The notes below the pieces were generated by a model. The model made no database searches and was not told where the DNA came from. It saw only the letters and a list, made by a program, of their open reading frames with translations. 64,000 bases of DNA from Gracilibacillus salinarum (GTDB lineage: Bacteria; Bacillota; Bacilli; Bacillales; Amphibacillaceae). Location: assembly GCF_022919575.1 (NCBI RefSeq), contig NZ_CP095071.1, positions 930,001 to 994,000 of the forward strand, read 5' to 3'. Below, in pieces: positions 50,861-60,731 of the stretch. A program made the translations under genes and the position numbers. How positions within the stretch are numbered: the first letter of the stretch is position 1; each line of letters starts with the position of its first letter.

Positions 50861-53284
50861 TTATCCTCTTAATTCTGCCTGATGTTTCGTTGCTACTGCG
50901 TCTAAGATTGCCTGATACGATGCTTCTACTTCGTCATCTGTTAACGTACGTTCTGGATCCTGATAGAACAGACTGAAAGCGATCGATTTCTTACCCTCTG
51001 GCAAGTGTTCGCCCTGGTAAACATCGAATACTTGAATATGCTGAACCAGTGTACCACCTGCCTGGGCAATCGTGGCTTCTACTGCACCTGCTGCAACTTC
51101 CTGATCCACTACAAGTGCAATATCTCTCGTTACGCTTGGGAAACGTGGAATCTTAGCAAAGCTTGGTTCATTTTGGTAGCTTGCCAAAATATAATCCATG
51201 TCGACATCGAAAACAAACGTTTCTTTGAGGTCATAATCTTTTTGCAACTGTGGATGTAACTGACCAGCAAAGCCGACAGAACGGTCACCTAGGAACAGCT
51301 GTGCTGTGCGCCCTGGATGCATACCTTCCAACTTCGCCTGTGTGAAGGTCACATCTGTATTTAATGACGCAAATAACGCCTCTAAAATACCTTTGACAAC
51401 GAAGAAATCAACTGTCTTTTTCTCTTGTTGCCATGGCTGCAATGTCCACTCACCTGTTAACGCACCTGCTAATCGTAATTTCTCCTTTGGTTGTGTCGTC
51501 ACTTGCTCTTCTTTAGAAAGGAAAATACTTCCCAACTCATAATAGGCAACGTTTGATTGCTTTCGTGCTACATTATAGGAAACAGATGCTAGCATCTCTG
51601 GTAAAATACTGAGACGAAGTGTACTGTGTTCCTCACTCATCGGCATGGACAATGATACAGGAGAGACCATTTCTTCTGTCACTTCTGGACTTACTAATTC
51701 TGTTGCTCTTGCTCCACTAGTCAAGGAATACGTAACGGTTTCTGATAAACCTGCTCCTTCCAAAAAGCGTTTAATGTGACGTTTTAACGCTTGGTATTCG
51801 GTTAAACCGCCAGCTTGTTCTCCAGCTGGTAATGTAAACGGCAGATTATCATAACCATAAATCCGTGCGACTTCTTCGAGCATATCTTCGAAAATAACAA
51901 TATCCTGACGTCGAGTTGGTGCGTAAACAGTGAATGTCTCACCATCTTGTTCATATTTAAAGTGAAGCTTACGCAAGATATCGGCAATGTCTTCATCAGA
52001 AATAGCTGTACCAAGACGATCATTAATAACAGAAGTCCAGATCGTAACTGTTTTTTCTGTATAATCCAATGCATCATAAGCTGCGATACCAGTCAAAATT
52101 TGAGCACCTGCATACTTTTCTAGTAGCTGACAGGCACGCTCACCAGCAAGACGAACGCGGTTCGGGTCAACGCCTTTTTCAAAGCGCGTACTTGCTTCAC
52201 TTCTTAAATCAAAATCTTTCGATGCTTGGCGAACAGTTGGGCCTGCAAAGTAAGCTGCTTCTAGTAACACGGTCGTCGTTTCTTCCGATACTTCGGAGTC
52301 AGCTCCACCCATAACACCCGCTAATGCTACAGGTACTTCTCCATTCGTGATCACAAGATGTTCATTCGTTAATGTGCGTTCCTGATCATCTAATGTAACA
52401 AATTTTTCCCCTTCTTTTGCCATTCTTACGACTACTTCGTTGGATCCGAATTTATCATAATCAAAAGCGTGAAGTGGCTGTCCGTATTCTAATAAAACAT
52501 AATTTGTAATATCTACCACATTGTTAATCGGTCTGATTCCCGCTGCCATCAAACAATTTCGCATCCATAGAGGGGACGGCCCGACTTTTATATCTTTTGC
52601 AACAAACGCTCCATAATAAGGGTTCTCTTCAATTGCTTCCACTTTTACTGTTACAGCATCTGACACATTGTCCTCAACTGTATGATAATTCGTATGTGGC
52701 AACCGGATCGGCACATCCAAGATAGCTGCAACTTCATAAGCAACCCCCAGCATGCTTAAGGCATCAGATCGGTTCGGAGTTAATCCTAATTCCATAATAA
52801 CATCATCTAAATTCAGCAATGACGTTACATCTGTACCAACTTCTGCATCCTCTGGAAAAACGAAAATACCAGTAGTGAACTCTTTCGGTACATATTTTTC
52901 CTCTACCCCAAGCTCTTGCATGGAGCAGATCATTCCATTAGATTCAATACCACGTAATTTAGCTTTTTTGATTTTGAAGTTTCCAGGCAGAACAGCACCT
53001 GGTTTAGCTACAGCTACTTTTTGGCCAGCTCTAATATTCGGTGCACCACAAATAATTTGTAATGTTTCGTCACCTACGTTCACTTGGCATACATTCAATT
53101 TATCTGCGTTGGAATGTTGTTCACAGCTTTCCACATAGCCGACCACTACATTATTTGCTGGTGTCGCGAAATTTTCTAATCCTTCTACTTCAATCCCTGA
53201 CTTCGTAATGCGTTCTGCTAAATCTTCATAGCTTAACTGATCTATATCGACATAATTTTTTAACCAATTTAATGATACTAACAT
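50861..53284 (-). CDS. pheT: Phenylalanyl-tRNA synthetase beta subunit
   Basis: 807 aa. N-terminal tRNA-binding fold (VVVGYVESCEQHSNADKLNV), B3/B4 editing domain, B5 domain, catalytic-like core and C-terminal anticodon-binding domain (IPRFPSVTRDIALVVDQEVA). Forms the alpha2-beta2 enzyme with PheS. Regulated with pheS by the T-box. Confidence 0.97.
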   Translation of the reverse strand: MLVSLNWLKNYVDIDQLSYEDLAERITKSGIEVEGLENFATPANNVVVGYVESCEQHSNADKLNVCQVNVGDETLQIICGAPNIRAGQKVAVAKPGAVLPGNFKIKKAKLRGIESNGMICSMQELGVEEKYVPKEFTTGIFVFPEDAEVGTDVTSLLNLDDVIMELGLTPNRSDALSMLGVAYEVAAILDVPIRLPHTNYHTVEDNVSDAVTVKVEAIEENPYYGAFVAKDIKVGPSPLWMRNCLMAAGIRPINNVVDITNYVLLEYGQPLHAFDYDKFGSNEVVVRMAKEGEKFVTLDDQERTLTNEHLVITNGEVPVALAGVMGGADSEVSEETTTVLLEAAYFAGPTVRQASKDFDLRSEASTRFEKGVDPNRVRLAGERACQLLEKYAGAQILTGIAAYDALDYTEKTVTIWTSVINDRLGTAISDEDIADILRKLHFKYEQDGETFTVYAPTRRQDIVIFEDMLEEVARIYGYDNLPFTLPAGEQAGGLTEYQALKRHIKRFLEGAGLSETVTYSLTSGARATELVSPEVTEEMVSPVSLSMPMSEEHSTLRLSILPEMLASVSYNVARKQSNVAYYELGSIFLSKEEQVTTQPKEKLRLAGALTGEWTLQPWQQEKKTVDFFVVKGILEALFASLNTDVTFTQAKLEGMHPGRTAQLFLGDRSVGFAGQLHPQLQKDYDLKETFVFDVDMDYILASYQNEPSFAKIPRFPSVTRDIALVVDQEVAAGAVEATIAQAGGTLVQHIQVFDVYQGEHLPEGKKSIAFSLFYQDPERTLTDDEVEASYQAILDAVATKHQAELRG

Positions 53285-53299
53285 GCTTTCTCGTCCTCC

Positions 53300-54334
53300 T
53301 TATGCTTGATGGTACTGTTTCAAGAATCGAATGTCGTTCGTATAGAAATGACGTATATCATCGACACCATATTTCAGCATAGCAATTCGTTCTGGTCCCA
53401 TACCGAAGGCAAATCCGCTATACTCTTTTGGATCATAACCAGCCATTTCTAATACACGAGGATGTACCATACCAGCTCCTAGAATTTCAATCCATCCTGT
53501 TTGTTTACAAACACTGCACCCATCCCCATTACAAACCTTACAGGAAATGTCCATTTCAACCGATGGCTCTGTGAAAGGGAAGAAACTAGGGCGTAAACGG
53601 ATTTGACGATCTTCTCCAAACATTTGTTTAGCAAAGCGGTCTAATACCCCTTTCAAATCGCTCATACGCACATTACGATCCACATACAATCCTTCTATTT
53701 GGGTGAATTGGTGAGAATGCGTTGCGTCATCCGTATCACGACGGTACACTTTACCAGGACAAATCATCTTAACCGGACGTTCACCTTTAATCATATTCAT
53801 CGTTCGTGCCTGCACTGGTGATGTATGCGTACGCAGTAAGATATCTTCAGTAATATAGAAAGAGTCCTGCATATCTCGTGCTGGGTGACCTTTCGGTAAG
53901 TTTAGTGCTTCGAAATTGTAGTAATCTGTTTCTACTTCAGGACCTTCACGAACTTCAAATCCCATACCGATAAAAAGGTCTTCAATTTCTTCGACTATAC
54001 TCGTTAACAAATGCTTGCCACCAGTTGGTACAGGACGCCCTGGCAATGACACATCAATGGTTTCTTCTGCTAGTTGTTTTTCTAACTCTTCCGCTTCCAT
54101 TGCTGTTTTCTTTTCATCTAATGCATTTGCAATATTGCCACGAACCGTATTGGCTAATTCACCAATGACAGGTCTCTCTTCTTTTGATAACTTCCCCATG
54201 CCTCTTAATACTTCTGTAATGGGACCTTTTTTACCTAAATACGCAACACGCACATCTTGCAATGCTTGCAGTGATGTTGCTTCATCTACTTTCTTTAATG
54301 CTTCTTGTTCCAAGGCTTGCAATTGTTCTTTCAT
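53300..54334 (-). CDS. pheS: Phenylalanyl-tRNA synthetase alpha subunit
   Basis: 344 aa from ATG 54334 ([20 protein letters not shown]), AGGAGG upstream; the longer frame runs into the T-box. N-terminal coiled coil, class II motifs ([60 protein letters not shown]). Charges tRNA-Phe. Confidence 0.97.
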   Translation of the reverse strand: MKEQLQALEQEALKKVDEATSLQALQDVRVAYLGKKGPITEVLRGMGKLSKEERPVIGELANTVRGNIANALDEKKTAMEAEELEKQLAEETIDVSLPGRPVPTGGKHLLTSIVEEIEDLFIGMGFEVREGPEVETDYYNFEALNLPKGHPARDMQDSFYITEDILLRTHTSPVQARTMNMIKGERPVKMICPGKVYRRDTDDATHSHQFTQIEGLYVDRNVRMSDLKGVLDRFAKQMFGEDRQIRLRPSFFPFTEPSVEMDISCKVCNGDGCSVCKQTGWIEILGAGMVHPRVLEMAGYDPKEYSGFAFGMGPERIAMLKYGVDDIRHFYTNDIRFLKQYHQA

Positions 54335-54339
54335 ATTTG

Positions 54340-54644
54340 GAACCTCCTTTTTAATTTCAAAAACAAATAAAAAAAGCCCCATCCCTATAAAAGGGACGAG
54401 ACTGTATGTATCGCGGTACCACCCTTGTTGATACAGCAAATCAAGCTATATCCACCTCAGTAATCAGATAACGGTTTTCCCGGAACACCTTTACTTGCTC
54501 GAAGCAAGGTCCAAGTGTCAGCTCCAGAGTGAATATTCAATATGTACTCGCCAGAAACACTTCCAGTCCACGGTGCTTCCTCCCTATAAACGATTCATGA
54601 CATATCTACTGACTCTTTCGTCGCTTTTTATAATTGTTTTTACT
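54340..54644 (-). promoter_or_regulatory. T-box leader of pheST
   Basis: Minus-strand RNA contains the conserved T-box AGGGTGGTACCGCG (54423-54410) followed by terminator GTCCCTTTTATAGGGATGGGGC with a U run (54402-54371). Stem I region upstream is consistent. A specifier TTC (Phe) is plausible near ATATTCACTC (about 54539-54530). Uncharged tRNA-Phe would stabilise the antiterminator. Confidence 0.92.
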
Positions 54645-54650
54645 TAATAT

Positions 54651-54679
54651 AGTATAAGCAAGCTTGCAGCGGGATGCAA
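54651..54679 (-). promoter_or_regulatory. pheST promoter
   Basis: Minus-strand TTGCAT (54679-54674), 17 bp, TATACT (54656-54651), placing the start near 54644. Confidence 0.65.
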
Positions 54680-54706
54680 GTCCTTGTTCTTTTTTCTTTA
54701 AAAAAT

Positions 54707-55450
54707 TTAAGCTTTTTTTACGGTAGCATACATAAGCACTGCTGCAGCAATACTGACATTTAATGATTCCGCCTTGCCATAAATCGGGATCTTTACATTT
54801 TGATCGGCTTGTTCCATTATTTCCGGAGAAACACCATCTCCCTCATTTCCAACAATAATAGCTACCTTATCAGGGATGGCTAAATCATGATAATATGCAG
54901 CATTGCTTAAGCCGGTAGACCAAACCGTTACACCTTGTTGCTGTAGTTGATCGATGCTGTCTTTCAAATTCGCTTGATAAATATCCATATGAAAAAGGGA
55001 GCCTTGCGTAGCACGAATTACCTTATCATTGTACAAATCAACGGTCCCGTCTCCTAGAATGACTGCATCAAACCCTGCTGCATCCGCTGTGCGAATCATT
55101 GTTCCGACATTTCCCGGATCCTGAACTCTGTCAATAAGCAATGCTCGGGATATCTTAGCACTATTTATTTCTTTCTTGTGAACGACAGCCAATACACCCT
55201 GTGGATTCTTTGTCTCCGTTATCGCCATCATGACATTGTCTGTCACTTCATGCAGCGTACATTGTTTCCAATCCGTTTCTATATCGGATCCTGTTTGATA
55301 AATAATCTCTTCTATTTTCCAATCGCTTTTAATCGCTTCCTCGATTAAATGATACCCTTCTATGAGGAATTTTCCTTCCATATCTCGCTCTTTTTTCTTT
55401 TTTAGTTTGCGCCAGCTTTTTACTTTTTCATTTTTCACAGATGTTAACAT
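54707..55450 (-). CDS. ysgA: TrmH/SpoU-type rRNA methyltransferase YsgA
   Basis: 247 aa. N-terminal substrate-binding domain (MLTSVKNEKVKSWRKLKKKK) and a SPOUT knot with the three motifs DRVQDPGNVGTMIRTADAAG, IIVGNEGDGVSPE and IPIYGKAESLNVSIAAAVLM. Predicted 2'-O-methylation of 23S rRNA or tRNA. Divergent from sspI. Confidence 0.92.
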   Translation of the reverse strand: MLTSVKNEKVKSWRKLKKKKERDMEGKFLIEGYHLIEEAIKSDWKIEEIIYQTGSDIETDWKQCTLHEVTDNVMMAITETKNPQGVLAVVHKKEINSAKISRALLIDRVQDPGNVGTMIRTADAAGFDAVILGDGTVDLYNDKVIRATQGSLFHMDIYQANLKDSIDQLQQQGVTVWSTGLSNAAYYHDLAIPDKVAIIVGNEGDGVSPEIMEQADQNVKIPIYGKAESLNVSIAAAVLMYATVKKA

Positions 55451-55550
55451 GTCTACTTCATTCCTCTTCTTTAATTGCTTCTATCATACATATTATGACA
55501 CATTCAGGTCAAACTAAAATGAAATAATGAGAGAAAATGGGGTGAAAAAG

Positions 55551-55763
55551 ATGGATTTGAATTTGCGTAAAGCAATTATTTCCAATGTAACCGGAAATAA
55601 TGCCAACCAATTAGAAGCTACAATCGTCGACGCCATCCAAAGTGGCGAAGAAAAAATGTTACCTGGCCTTGGTGTTTTATTTGAATTATATTGGCAACAT
55701 GCAGAAGAACAAGAAAAAACAGAAGTACTGCAAGCTCTAGAAGAAGCAGTTAGTCAAAAATAA
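55551..55763 (+). CDS. sspI: Small acid-soluble spore protein SspI
   Basis: 70 aa from ATG 55551 ([20 protein letters not shown]), after GGGGTG; matches B. subtilis SspI in length and sequence ([20 protein letters not shown]). Made in the forespore under sigma-G. Same position as in Bacillus. Confidence 0.95.
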   Translation: MDLNLRKAIISNVTGNNANQLEATIVDAIQSGEEKMLPGLGVLFELYWQHAEEQEKTEVLQALEEAVSQK

Positions 55764-55768
55764 CAAGA

Positions 55769-55804
55769 AAACGTCGCAGTTCACGAAGAGCTGCGACGTT
55801 TTTG
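55769..55804 (+). terminator. sspI terminator
   Basis: AAAACGTCGCAG/CTGCGACGTTTT perfect 12-bp stem. Confidence 0.9.
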
Positions 55805-56138
55805 CTTGCACGTTAGGAAGTATAAAATTTTAGCATAGAAGCAGTTCGACGTAGTGAAATTTTAAAATGTACCAAGAATAAGAAAAAAATACGGCACTCG
55901 CTAATGGACGAGGCGAATGCCGAATTTTTCTAATCAGTCAAGCAGTTAAGCTGTATTGCCATATGGTCATTTTGAAATAGTTTTTCTGCATAGCAAAGCT
56001 AGTCACAGTCACCTGCTGCAGTGCTTAGCATTAGATCATTACAATTCCCACATTACTTCTTACAAAATCGATTGCTTTTTCTAATGATTAAAGGTATAGT
56101 GAACGTAGTTATATCTTACTAAAAGGGAGATTATATCA
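55805..56138. other. Intergenic region with module and hairpin
   Basis: Dispersed module GTTCGACGTAGTGAAATTTT ... ATGTACCAAG (55838-55890), then hairpin CGGCACTCGC ... GGCGAATGCCG (about 55892-55923). The transglycosylase promoter must lie in the last 60 bases. No gene. Confidence 0.45.
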
Positions 56139-56768
56139 TTGAACGTTCAATCATTCTATCCACTCATACAGATGCAGGCTATGTCTACGATAACCGGTAC
56201 AGGTAATAGTACTTCTTCCTCATCCGATTTCTCGCAGCTCCTCCAATCTGTTATGAATGATTCCGTACAAGCCTATACGACTAATAACCAGATTCCAGCT
56301 GAACAATTTTTAAATGCTACTGCTACAAGTCAATCCATTCGTGATATGTTAGCAATCAACGTGGAAAACAATATATCAACTAAGCAACCGAACCAAGACA
56401 TACAATCGATTATAGAACAAGCTGCCGCTACCTTTAATATCGATGCAAAATTAATTGATGCGGTAGTTCAAACGGAATCAAATTATAATCCGGATGCTGT
56501 CAGCCAGGCAGGTGCGCAAGGGTTAATGCAATTGATGCCTGGAACTGCAAGCGGTCTAGGTGTGACAAATGCATTTAATCCAACAGAAAATATTTTTGGC
56601 GGCACGCAATATTTAAAGAACATGCTGGATCGATATGATGGCAACAAATCACTTGCATTAGCTGCTTACAATGCCGGCCCTGGAAATGTTGATAAATATC
56701 AAGGAATCCCACCTTTCGCTGAAACACAAGCATATGTCAAGAAAGTTCTTGGAAGTTACTTAGCATAA
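56139..56768 (+). CDS. Lytic transglycosylase (SLT domain)
   Basis: 209 aa, TTG start with GGGAG 9 bases upstream. N-terminal 100 residues Ser/Thr/Asn-rich, no clear signal peptide. Catalytic domain about 105-205: Glu in [20 protein letters not shown], then [13 protein letters not shown] and [13 protein letters not shown]. Cleaves peptidoglycan glycan strands. Similar to B. subtilis YjbJ (CwlQ) in layout; the export route is unclear. Confidence 0.88.
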   Translation: MNVQSFYPLIQMQAMSTITGTGNSTSSSSDFSQLLQSVMNDSVQAYTTNNQIPAEQFLNATATSQSIRDMLAINVENNISTKQPNQDIQSIIEQAAATFNIDAKLIDAVVQTESNYNPDAVSQAGAQGLMQLMPGTASGLGVTNAFNPTENIFGGTQYLKNMLDRYDGNKSLALAAYNAGPGNVDKYQGIPPFAETQAYVKKVLGSYLA

Positions 56769-56811
56769 CGAAAAGCTAGTAAGACTCTGGAATAACAATA
56801 TATAATAAATG

Positions 56812-56873
56812 AAAAGCCGAACATAATATGAATTCTTTTCAAAGAGAAGATTCATGTTATATTCGGCTTTTTT
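56812..56873 (+). terminator. Transglycosylase terminator
   Basis: Very long stem AAAGCCGAACATAATATGAA ... TTCATGTTATATTCGGCTTT with T run. Confidence 0.9.
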
Positions 56874-57003
56874 CCTACGCTGTATGGATATACTGCGAAG
56901 TAACTTTAATTCAGATAGTGACAAAGCAGGAATCAAATAATTAGGAGAACTCTTTATTCCAAGTGGATCATTTTGACATTTTTAATATACTAAGCAAAGC
57001 TCC
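56874..57003. other. Intergenic with TATGGATATACTGCGAAGTAA module
   Basis: The module at about 56883-56903 recurs near 35959 and 60537. No gene. Confidence 0.4.
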
Positions 57004-57045
57004 GGAAATAGGCTCCCCGTCCTATGGGAGTCTCCGCCTATTTCC
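57004..57045. repeat. Minimal TIR repeat, first subfamily (42 bp)
   Basis: GGAAATAGGC (57004-57013) and GCCTATTTCC (57036-57045) enclose only 22 bases. Looks like a full copy that lost its whole interior; the outside flank GAGGGAAGTGCTACAAC is kept. Confidence 0.85.
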
Positions 57046-57192
57046 CACGCTTGAGGGAAGTGCTACAACTTATGTAACAACAAAAAGCAGTCGTGCTAGG
57101 AAATGGATTTCATCAATTAAGGTGTAAGTCTTGCAGATTGTACTTCATATCCTAGCTCTCGCATAAATTGTGGAGCTATACATCAGCGTAGG

Positions 57193-57362
57193 CCAACCAC
57201 GGAGACTCCCGCGGGATTGTGCAGGTGCTGGAGATCCACTTTGTCTGCACCTGCGTCTACTAGTAACGCTTCGAAGTAGGCTTTCTCGGTGCAAGGCAGC
57301 AGTGAAGTAATTCGTGTAGTTGCCTAGCTCCAGCCGTGCCCCGCAGGACGCGGAGTGGTTGG
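57193..57362. repeat. TIR repeat, second subfamily, full copy (170 bp)
   Basis: Bounded by CCAACCAC (57193-57200) and GTGGTTGG (57355-57362). Interior has the same segment order as the first subfamily, but with TGCACC/GGTGCA where copy 1 has TGTGCC/GGCACA, a compensatory double change. Confidence 0.85.
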
Positions 57363-57521
57363 ACGGAGCGGTATCCAAGCACAAACGCTATTTCAAAATG
57401 GACTCAAAGCATAAAGTTAATGAAGCCTAACCAAATTTTCTTTACTGCGCAGTTTCCTTCTACTATATTGCTCAATCATGTTGTTGCATTCACGCGTCTA
57501 ACATGTCCCAGCCTTTTTTCA

Positions 57522-60191
57522 TTATGATTCATTTCTTTTTCGTCTAGTTACAAGATAAGCAGTTGCTCCGATACAAAGTAAACCAATTCCCGCTAACATC
57601 CAGCTGTACATTCCTGTCGCTGTATCTGGCAGACTATGTTCTTTCTCATCATCCGTCGGAGTAGCTGCTTCCTCTTCAGTGGAATTATTTTTATTAGAGT
57701 CTTGTCCTTCCTCTTCATCCTGAGAAGTGTCCTCCGTCACTGTTTCTTCTTCATTTTCTTCTTCGGTAGTACCTTCATCTGTTCCTTCTTCTTCTGTTTC
57801 ATCATCGCCGTTATTACTCGTTGACAATTCAAAAGTACCTTCTGCAAGATAATTTGTTACTTGATCTTGACTAAGCACCTGATTATTATAGATATACACT
57901 TCATCCATTAAACCTTGAAATGGTGTGTCCCAATAATTTACTCCCAATCCAAATTCCGCATCCAGTTTCGTAAATACATCAGGAAACTTTGGCATTTCGG
58001 ATACTTTTTCACCATTGATATAAATGGTTAATGCACCTTGATCGACTGTAAAAACTACATGACTCCATTCATCAAGTGGTATTTGCATTCCCGTTGAACC
58101 ATCAAACCACTCTTCACCTGACCATAACAACGTTTCATCTCCAAAGCCGTTCGGCAAAAGGCTAACCCAGCTGTTATTTGCTGACGCACCGAAGAAAGAG
58201 GTCGTATACCCTGATAAGTCACTCGGTTTTAACCATAACGCAACGGAATACGAATAACTGTTAATCAAACCATCAGGCAGCTTAACACCTGATTCGCCAT
58301 CAAACTTGGCTGCTTTACCGGATTGACCTTCCACAAAATCAATTGTACCACCTGTATTGTTCAATCGATTACCTGTTAACGTTCCATCTTCAACATTCCC
58401 GGTACTATCACTTAAATTATCTTCAAAGTTATAATGCGCCACCAGCCCTTTAAATGTTTCTGGCAGGACGGTTAACTCAAATGCCTTTTCCTGGCTAGCT
58501 TCCCCTTTCTTCAAATGGGCAGTTAATGTAACTGCTATAGGCGCTTCTCCAAAAGCAGGTCGCTGAATTTCGCCATCATTATTCACTACTTCCTGATTAG
58601 AGGATTCCCAAGAAATTGTGACTCCTTGTTCACCTTCTTTTGGAAGCGTGAGATCTTTCATGATATTGTCAGCATTATCAATTGTTAGATCCCCTGCTAC
58701 AATATCAACAATCTCCTGATCAGAAAATTGACTCACAGCAGACTTAGCACCCCAAGCGCTTAATCCATTTCCAACGACTGTCGTGAACGTAATTGACTCC
58801 TTCTGAGCAACAGGATCCCATTGTTTCAGCACCACACCCTGATAGGAATTATTTTCTACAGTAAGTGTTATATTACTACCATCTAAATTCCATGTACCAT
58901 TCACATCACCGCTAATGGAATGATCTTCATTTAATTCGATGGGAACAGACTCATCTATTACATTACCTATTTCGGATGAGTAATTAATAAATTTATAACT
59001 GCCTGCAAGTTCCTCTTCTGTCACACTCGCCAGCGATTCTTCACTGTAACGGAACGGTGCAACGACAGGCCAGCCCTGTTCATTCATAAAAATTTGATGT
59101 ACTCTTATTTCATGCGTTTCCCCTCTGCTAGGAAAGCGTGTATGAAAAATCAAATATTGCTCTCCGGTTTCTTCATCTACATAGACGGAATTATGCCCAG
59201 GAGACTTATATCCAGTTGGGTTACCGGATTCTCCGAAATTCTTTTTAAATAAATGATTACCAATTAATTTCGTGCCTGTAGGTGCAATCGATTCATCGTC
59301 ATAAAATGTTCCCTCTTGCCCTTTTACATCAATCATCTGATTTCCCTGGATATCTGTGTAAGGACCGTCTGGATTTTCAGAACGTGCTACGCGAACATTG
59401 TAGCCGCCGTCCGAGGCAAGCCCACCATAAGATAAATATAAGTAGTAATAGTCAGTCTGTTCGTTATAAACTATATATGGCGCTTCGATTCGACTATGAT
59501 TTCCTCCAAGTAATTTCTTACCATACCCTTGACCCTCTTTAGGAAAACCTGTCTCCGGATCTAATTCAAGAATAAAAATACCACCAGAATAAGACCCATA
59601 AACCATCCATAGCTTTCCGTCCTCATCATAAAAAACATCAGGATCAACTACATTCGGTTGTTTAGTAGCATCATAAACTTCAGGATAATGTTGATCATCA
59701 TAAGGAGTTCCATCAATTGTAGCTGATTCTTCTTCTGTCATGCCTGATCGTAGTATCAGACCTAAATCTTCATACGGGCCATCAACACTATCAGATACAG
59801 CTATCCCCATCGCGGACCTTGGGGAGGAACCTTCACAAGCATTATAATACATGTAATACTTGCCGTCTTTTTTTAGTTTAATAACATCAGGAGCCCATAA
59901 TGTGTCCGACTGTGCCCAGGATAATGCCTCTTCTAATTCAACTGTTACATCATTAAATAACGAGTTAGCAGGTGTAACACCATCGCCTTCTATCAACTCC
60001 CAATTCATCAAATCTGGTGTTTTAGCTGCAGCAAGATGCGAGCCAAATACATAAAATTGATTATTGGCAAAAATGACAGACGGATCGTGAACAGATGCAT
60101 TGGTATAACTTGGAGGTGCCTCTTCTTCAGCTGCCTGTACCGGAATCACCAGCAACACAAAAATTAATAATAACATTACTATTTTTCTCAT
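57522..60191 (-). CDS. Wall-anchored GH43 endo-arabinanase
   Basis: 889 aa, AGGAGG 7 bases before ATG. Signal peptide 1-20. GH43 five-blade propeller about 28-370: catalytic Asp in ASVHDPSVIF, Asp in NVVDPDVFYD, Glu in SRIEAPYIVYN. Then the GH43 C2-type beta domain (about 380-485), an atrophied Ig-like domain (about 490-590), a LamG-like domain (about 595-765; GLVAHYNFEDNLSDSTGNVE), an acidic spacer, and the sorting signal LPDTATG with a hydrophobic helix and RRKR. Predicted to cut arabinan outside the cell while attached to the wall by sortase. A near-consensus cre site is upstream. Confidence 0.88.
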   Translation of the reverse strand: MRKIVMLLLIFVLLVIPVQAAEEEAPPSYTNASVHDPSVIFANNQFYVFGSHLAAAKTPDLMNWELIEGDGVTPANSLFNDVTVELEEALSWAQSDTLWAPDVIKLKKDGKYYMYYNACEGSSPRSAMGIAVSDSVDGPYEDLGLILRSGMTEEESATIDGTPYDDQHYPEVYDATKQPNVVDPDVFYDEDGKLWMVYGSYSGGIFILELDPETGFPKEGQGYGKKLLGGNHSRIEAPYIVYNEQTDYYYLYLSYGGLASDGGYNVRVARSENPDGPYTDIQGNQMIDVKGQEGTFYDDESIAPTGTKLIGNHLFKKNFGESGNPTGYKSPGHNSVYVDEETGEQYLIFHTRFPSRGETHEIRVHQIFMNEQGWPVVAPFRYSEESLASVTEEELAGSYKFINYSSEIGNVIDESVPIELNEDHSISGDVNGTWNLDGSNITLTVENNSYQGVVLKQWDPVAQKESITFTTVVGNGLSAWGAKSAVSQFSDQEIVDIVAGDLTIDNADNIMKDLTLPKEGEQGVTISWESSNQEVVNNDGEIQRPAFGEAPIAVTLTAHLKKGEASQEKAFELTVLPETFKGLVAHYNFEDNLSDSTGNVEDGTLTGNRLNNTGGTIDFVEGQSGKAAKFDGESGVKLPDGLINSYSYSVALWLKPSDLSGYTTSFFGASANNSWVSLLPNGFGDETLLWSGEEWFDGSTGMQIPLDEWSHVVFTVDQGALTIYINGEKVSEMPKFPDVFTKLDAEFGLGVNYWDTPFQGLMDEVYIYNNQVLSQDQVTNYLAEGTFELSTSNNGDDETEEEGTDEGTTEEENEEETVTEDTSQDEEEGQDSNKNNSTEEEAATPTDDEKEHSLPDTATGMYSWMLAGIGLLCIGATAYLVTRRKRNES

Positions 60192-60731
60192 ACACTAACC
60201 TCCTCTAATATGAATAACTCATACATATATAAAGCGATTACATTTCAAATTTTATTTTATGTAATTATCTATTCATTTAAATTATCGCCTCCAATAAATT
60301 AACTATTATAATAATCTCTTTTAAAAAACAAAACTTAAATATATGTATAAGTTAACTAATTAAACTTTACTATATTTTGAAAGCTCTTACAAGAAGGAAG
60401 TGATATGAATTTCTCTAGATTTAATCCTTGCGGTATTTAGATAACAGACATCCAAAGAATCAATTAAAAAACCAAATACAACACAAAATAGCATCAAAGC
60501 GTGTTTCGTGCTATATTCGGCTGCTTCTTGCATAGTATGAATATACTGCGCAGTAAGTGACTTTGTATTGTTACATTTGGTTTGTAATAATAATTTTCCA
60601 ATACTACTTATTTAAATACCAATCTAGTTACAGATATGGAATCAGCAGCAACTGGTTCCATATACTTATTTTAAAGTCGATTCATTCGTCGATATAGGTC
60701 CTTCCTAAGTAATGGCGAGAGGATGATTTCG
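60192..60731. other. Region upstream of the arabinanase
   Basis: Contains the cre-like site 60228-60243, an AT-rich leader, the hairpin ATAGCA ... TGCTAT (about 60488-60515), and a repeat module (about 60537-60560). No gene. Confidence 0.45.
60228..60243 (-). promoter_or_regulatory. Near-consensus cre site upstream of the arabinanase
   Basis: Minus-strand ATGTAATCGCTTTATA matches WTGNAANCGNWNNCWW except one position (A for C). Located 37 bp before the start, consistent with CcpA repression. Confidence 0.5.
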
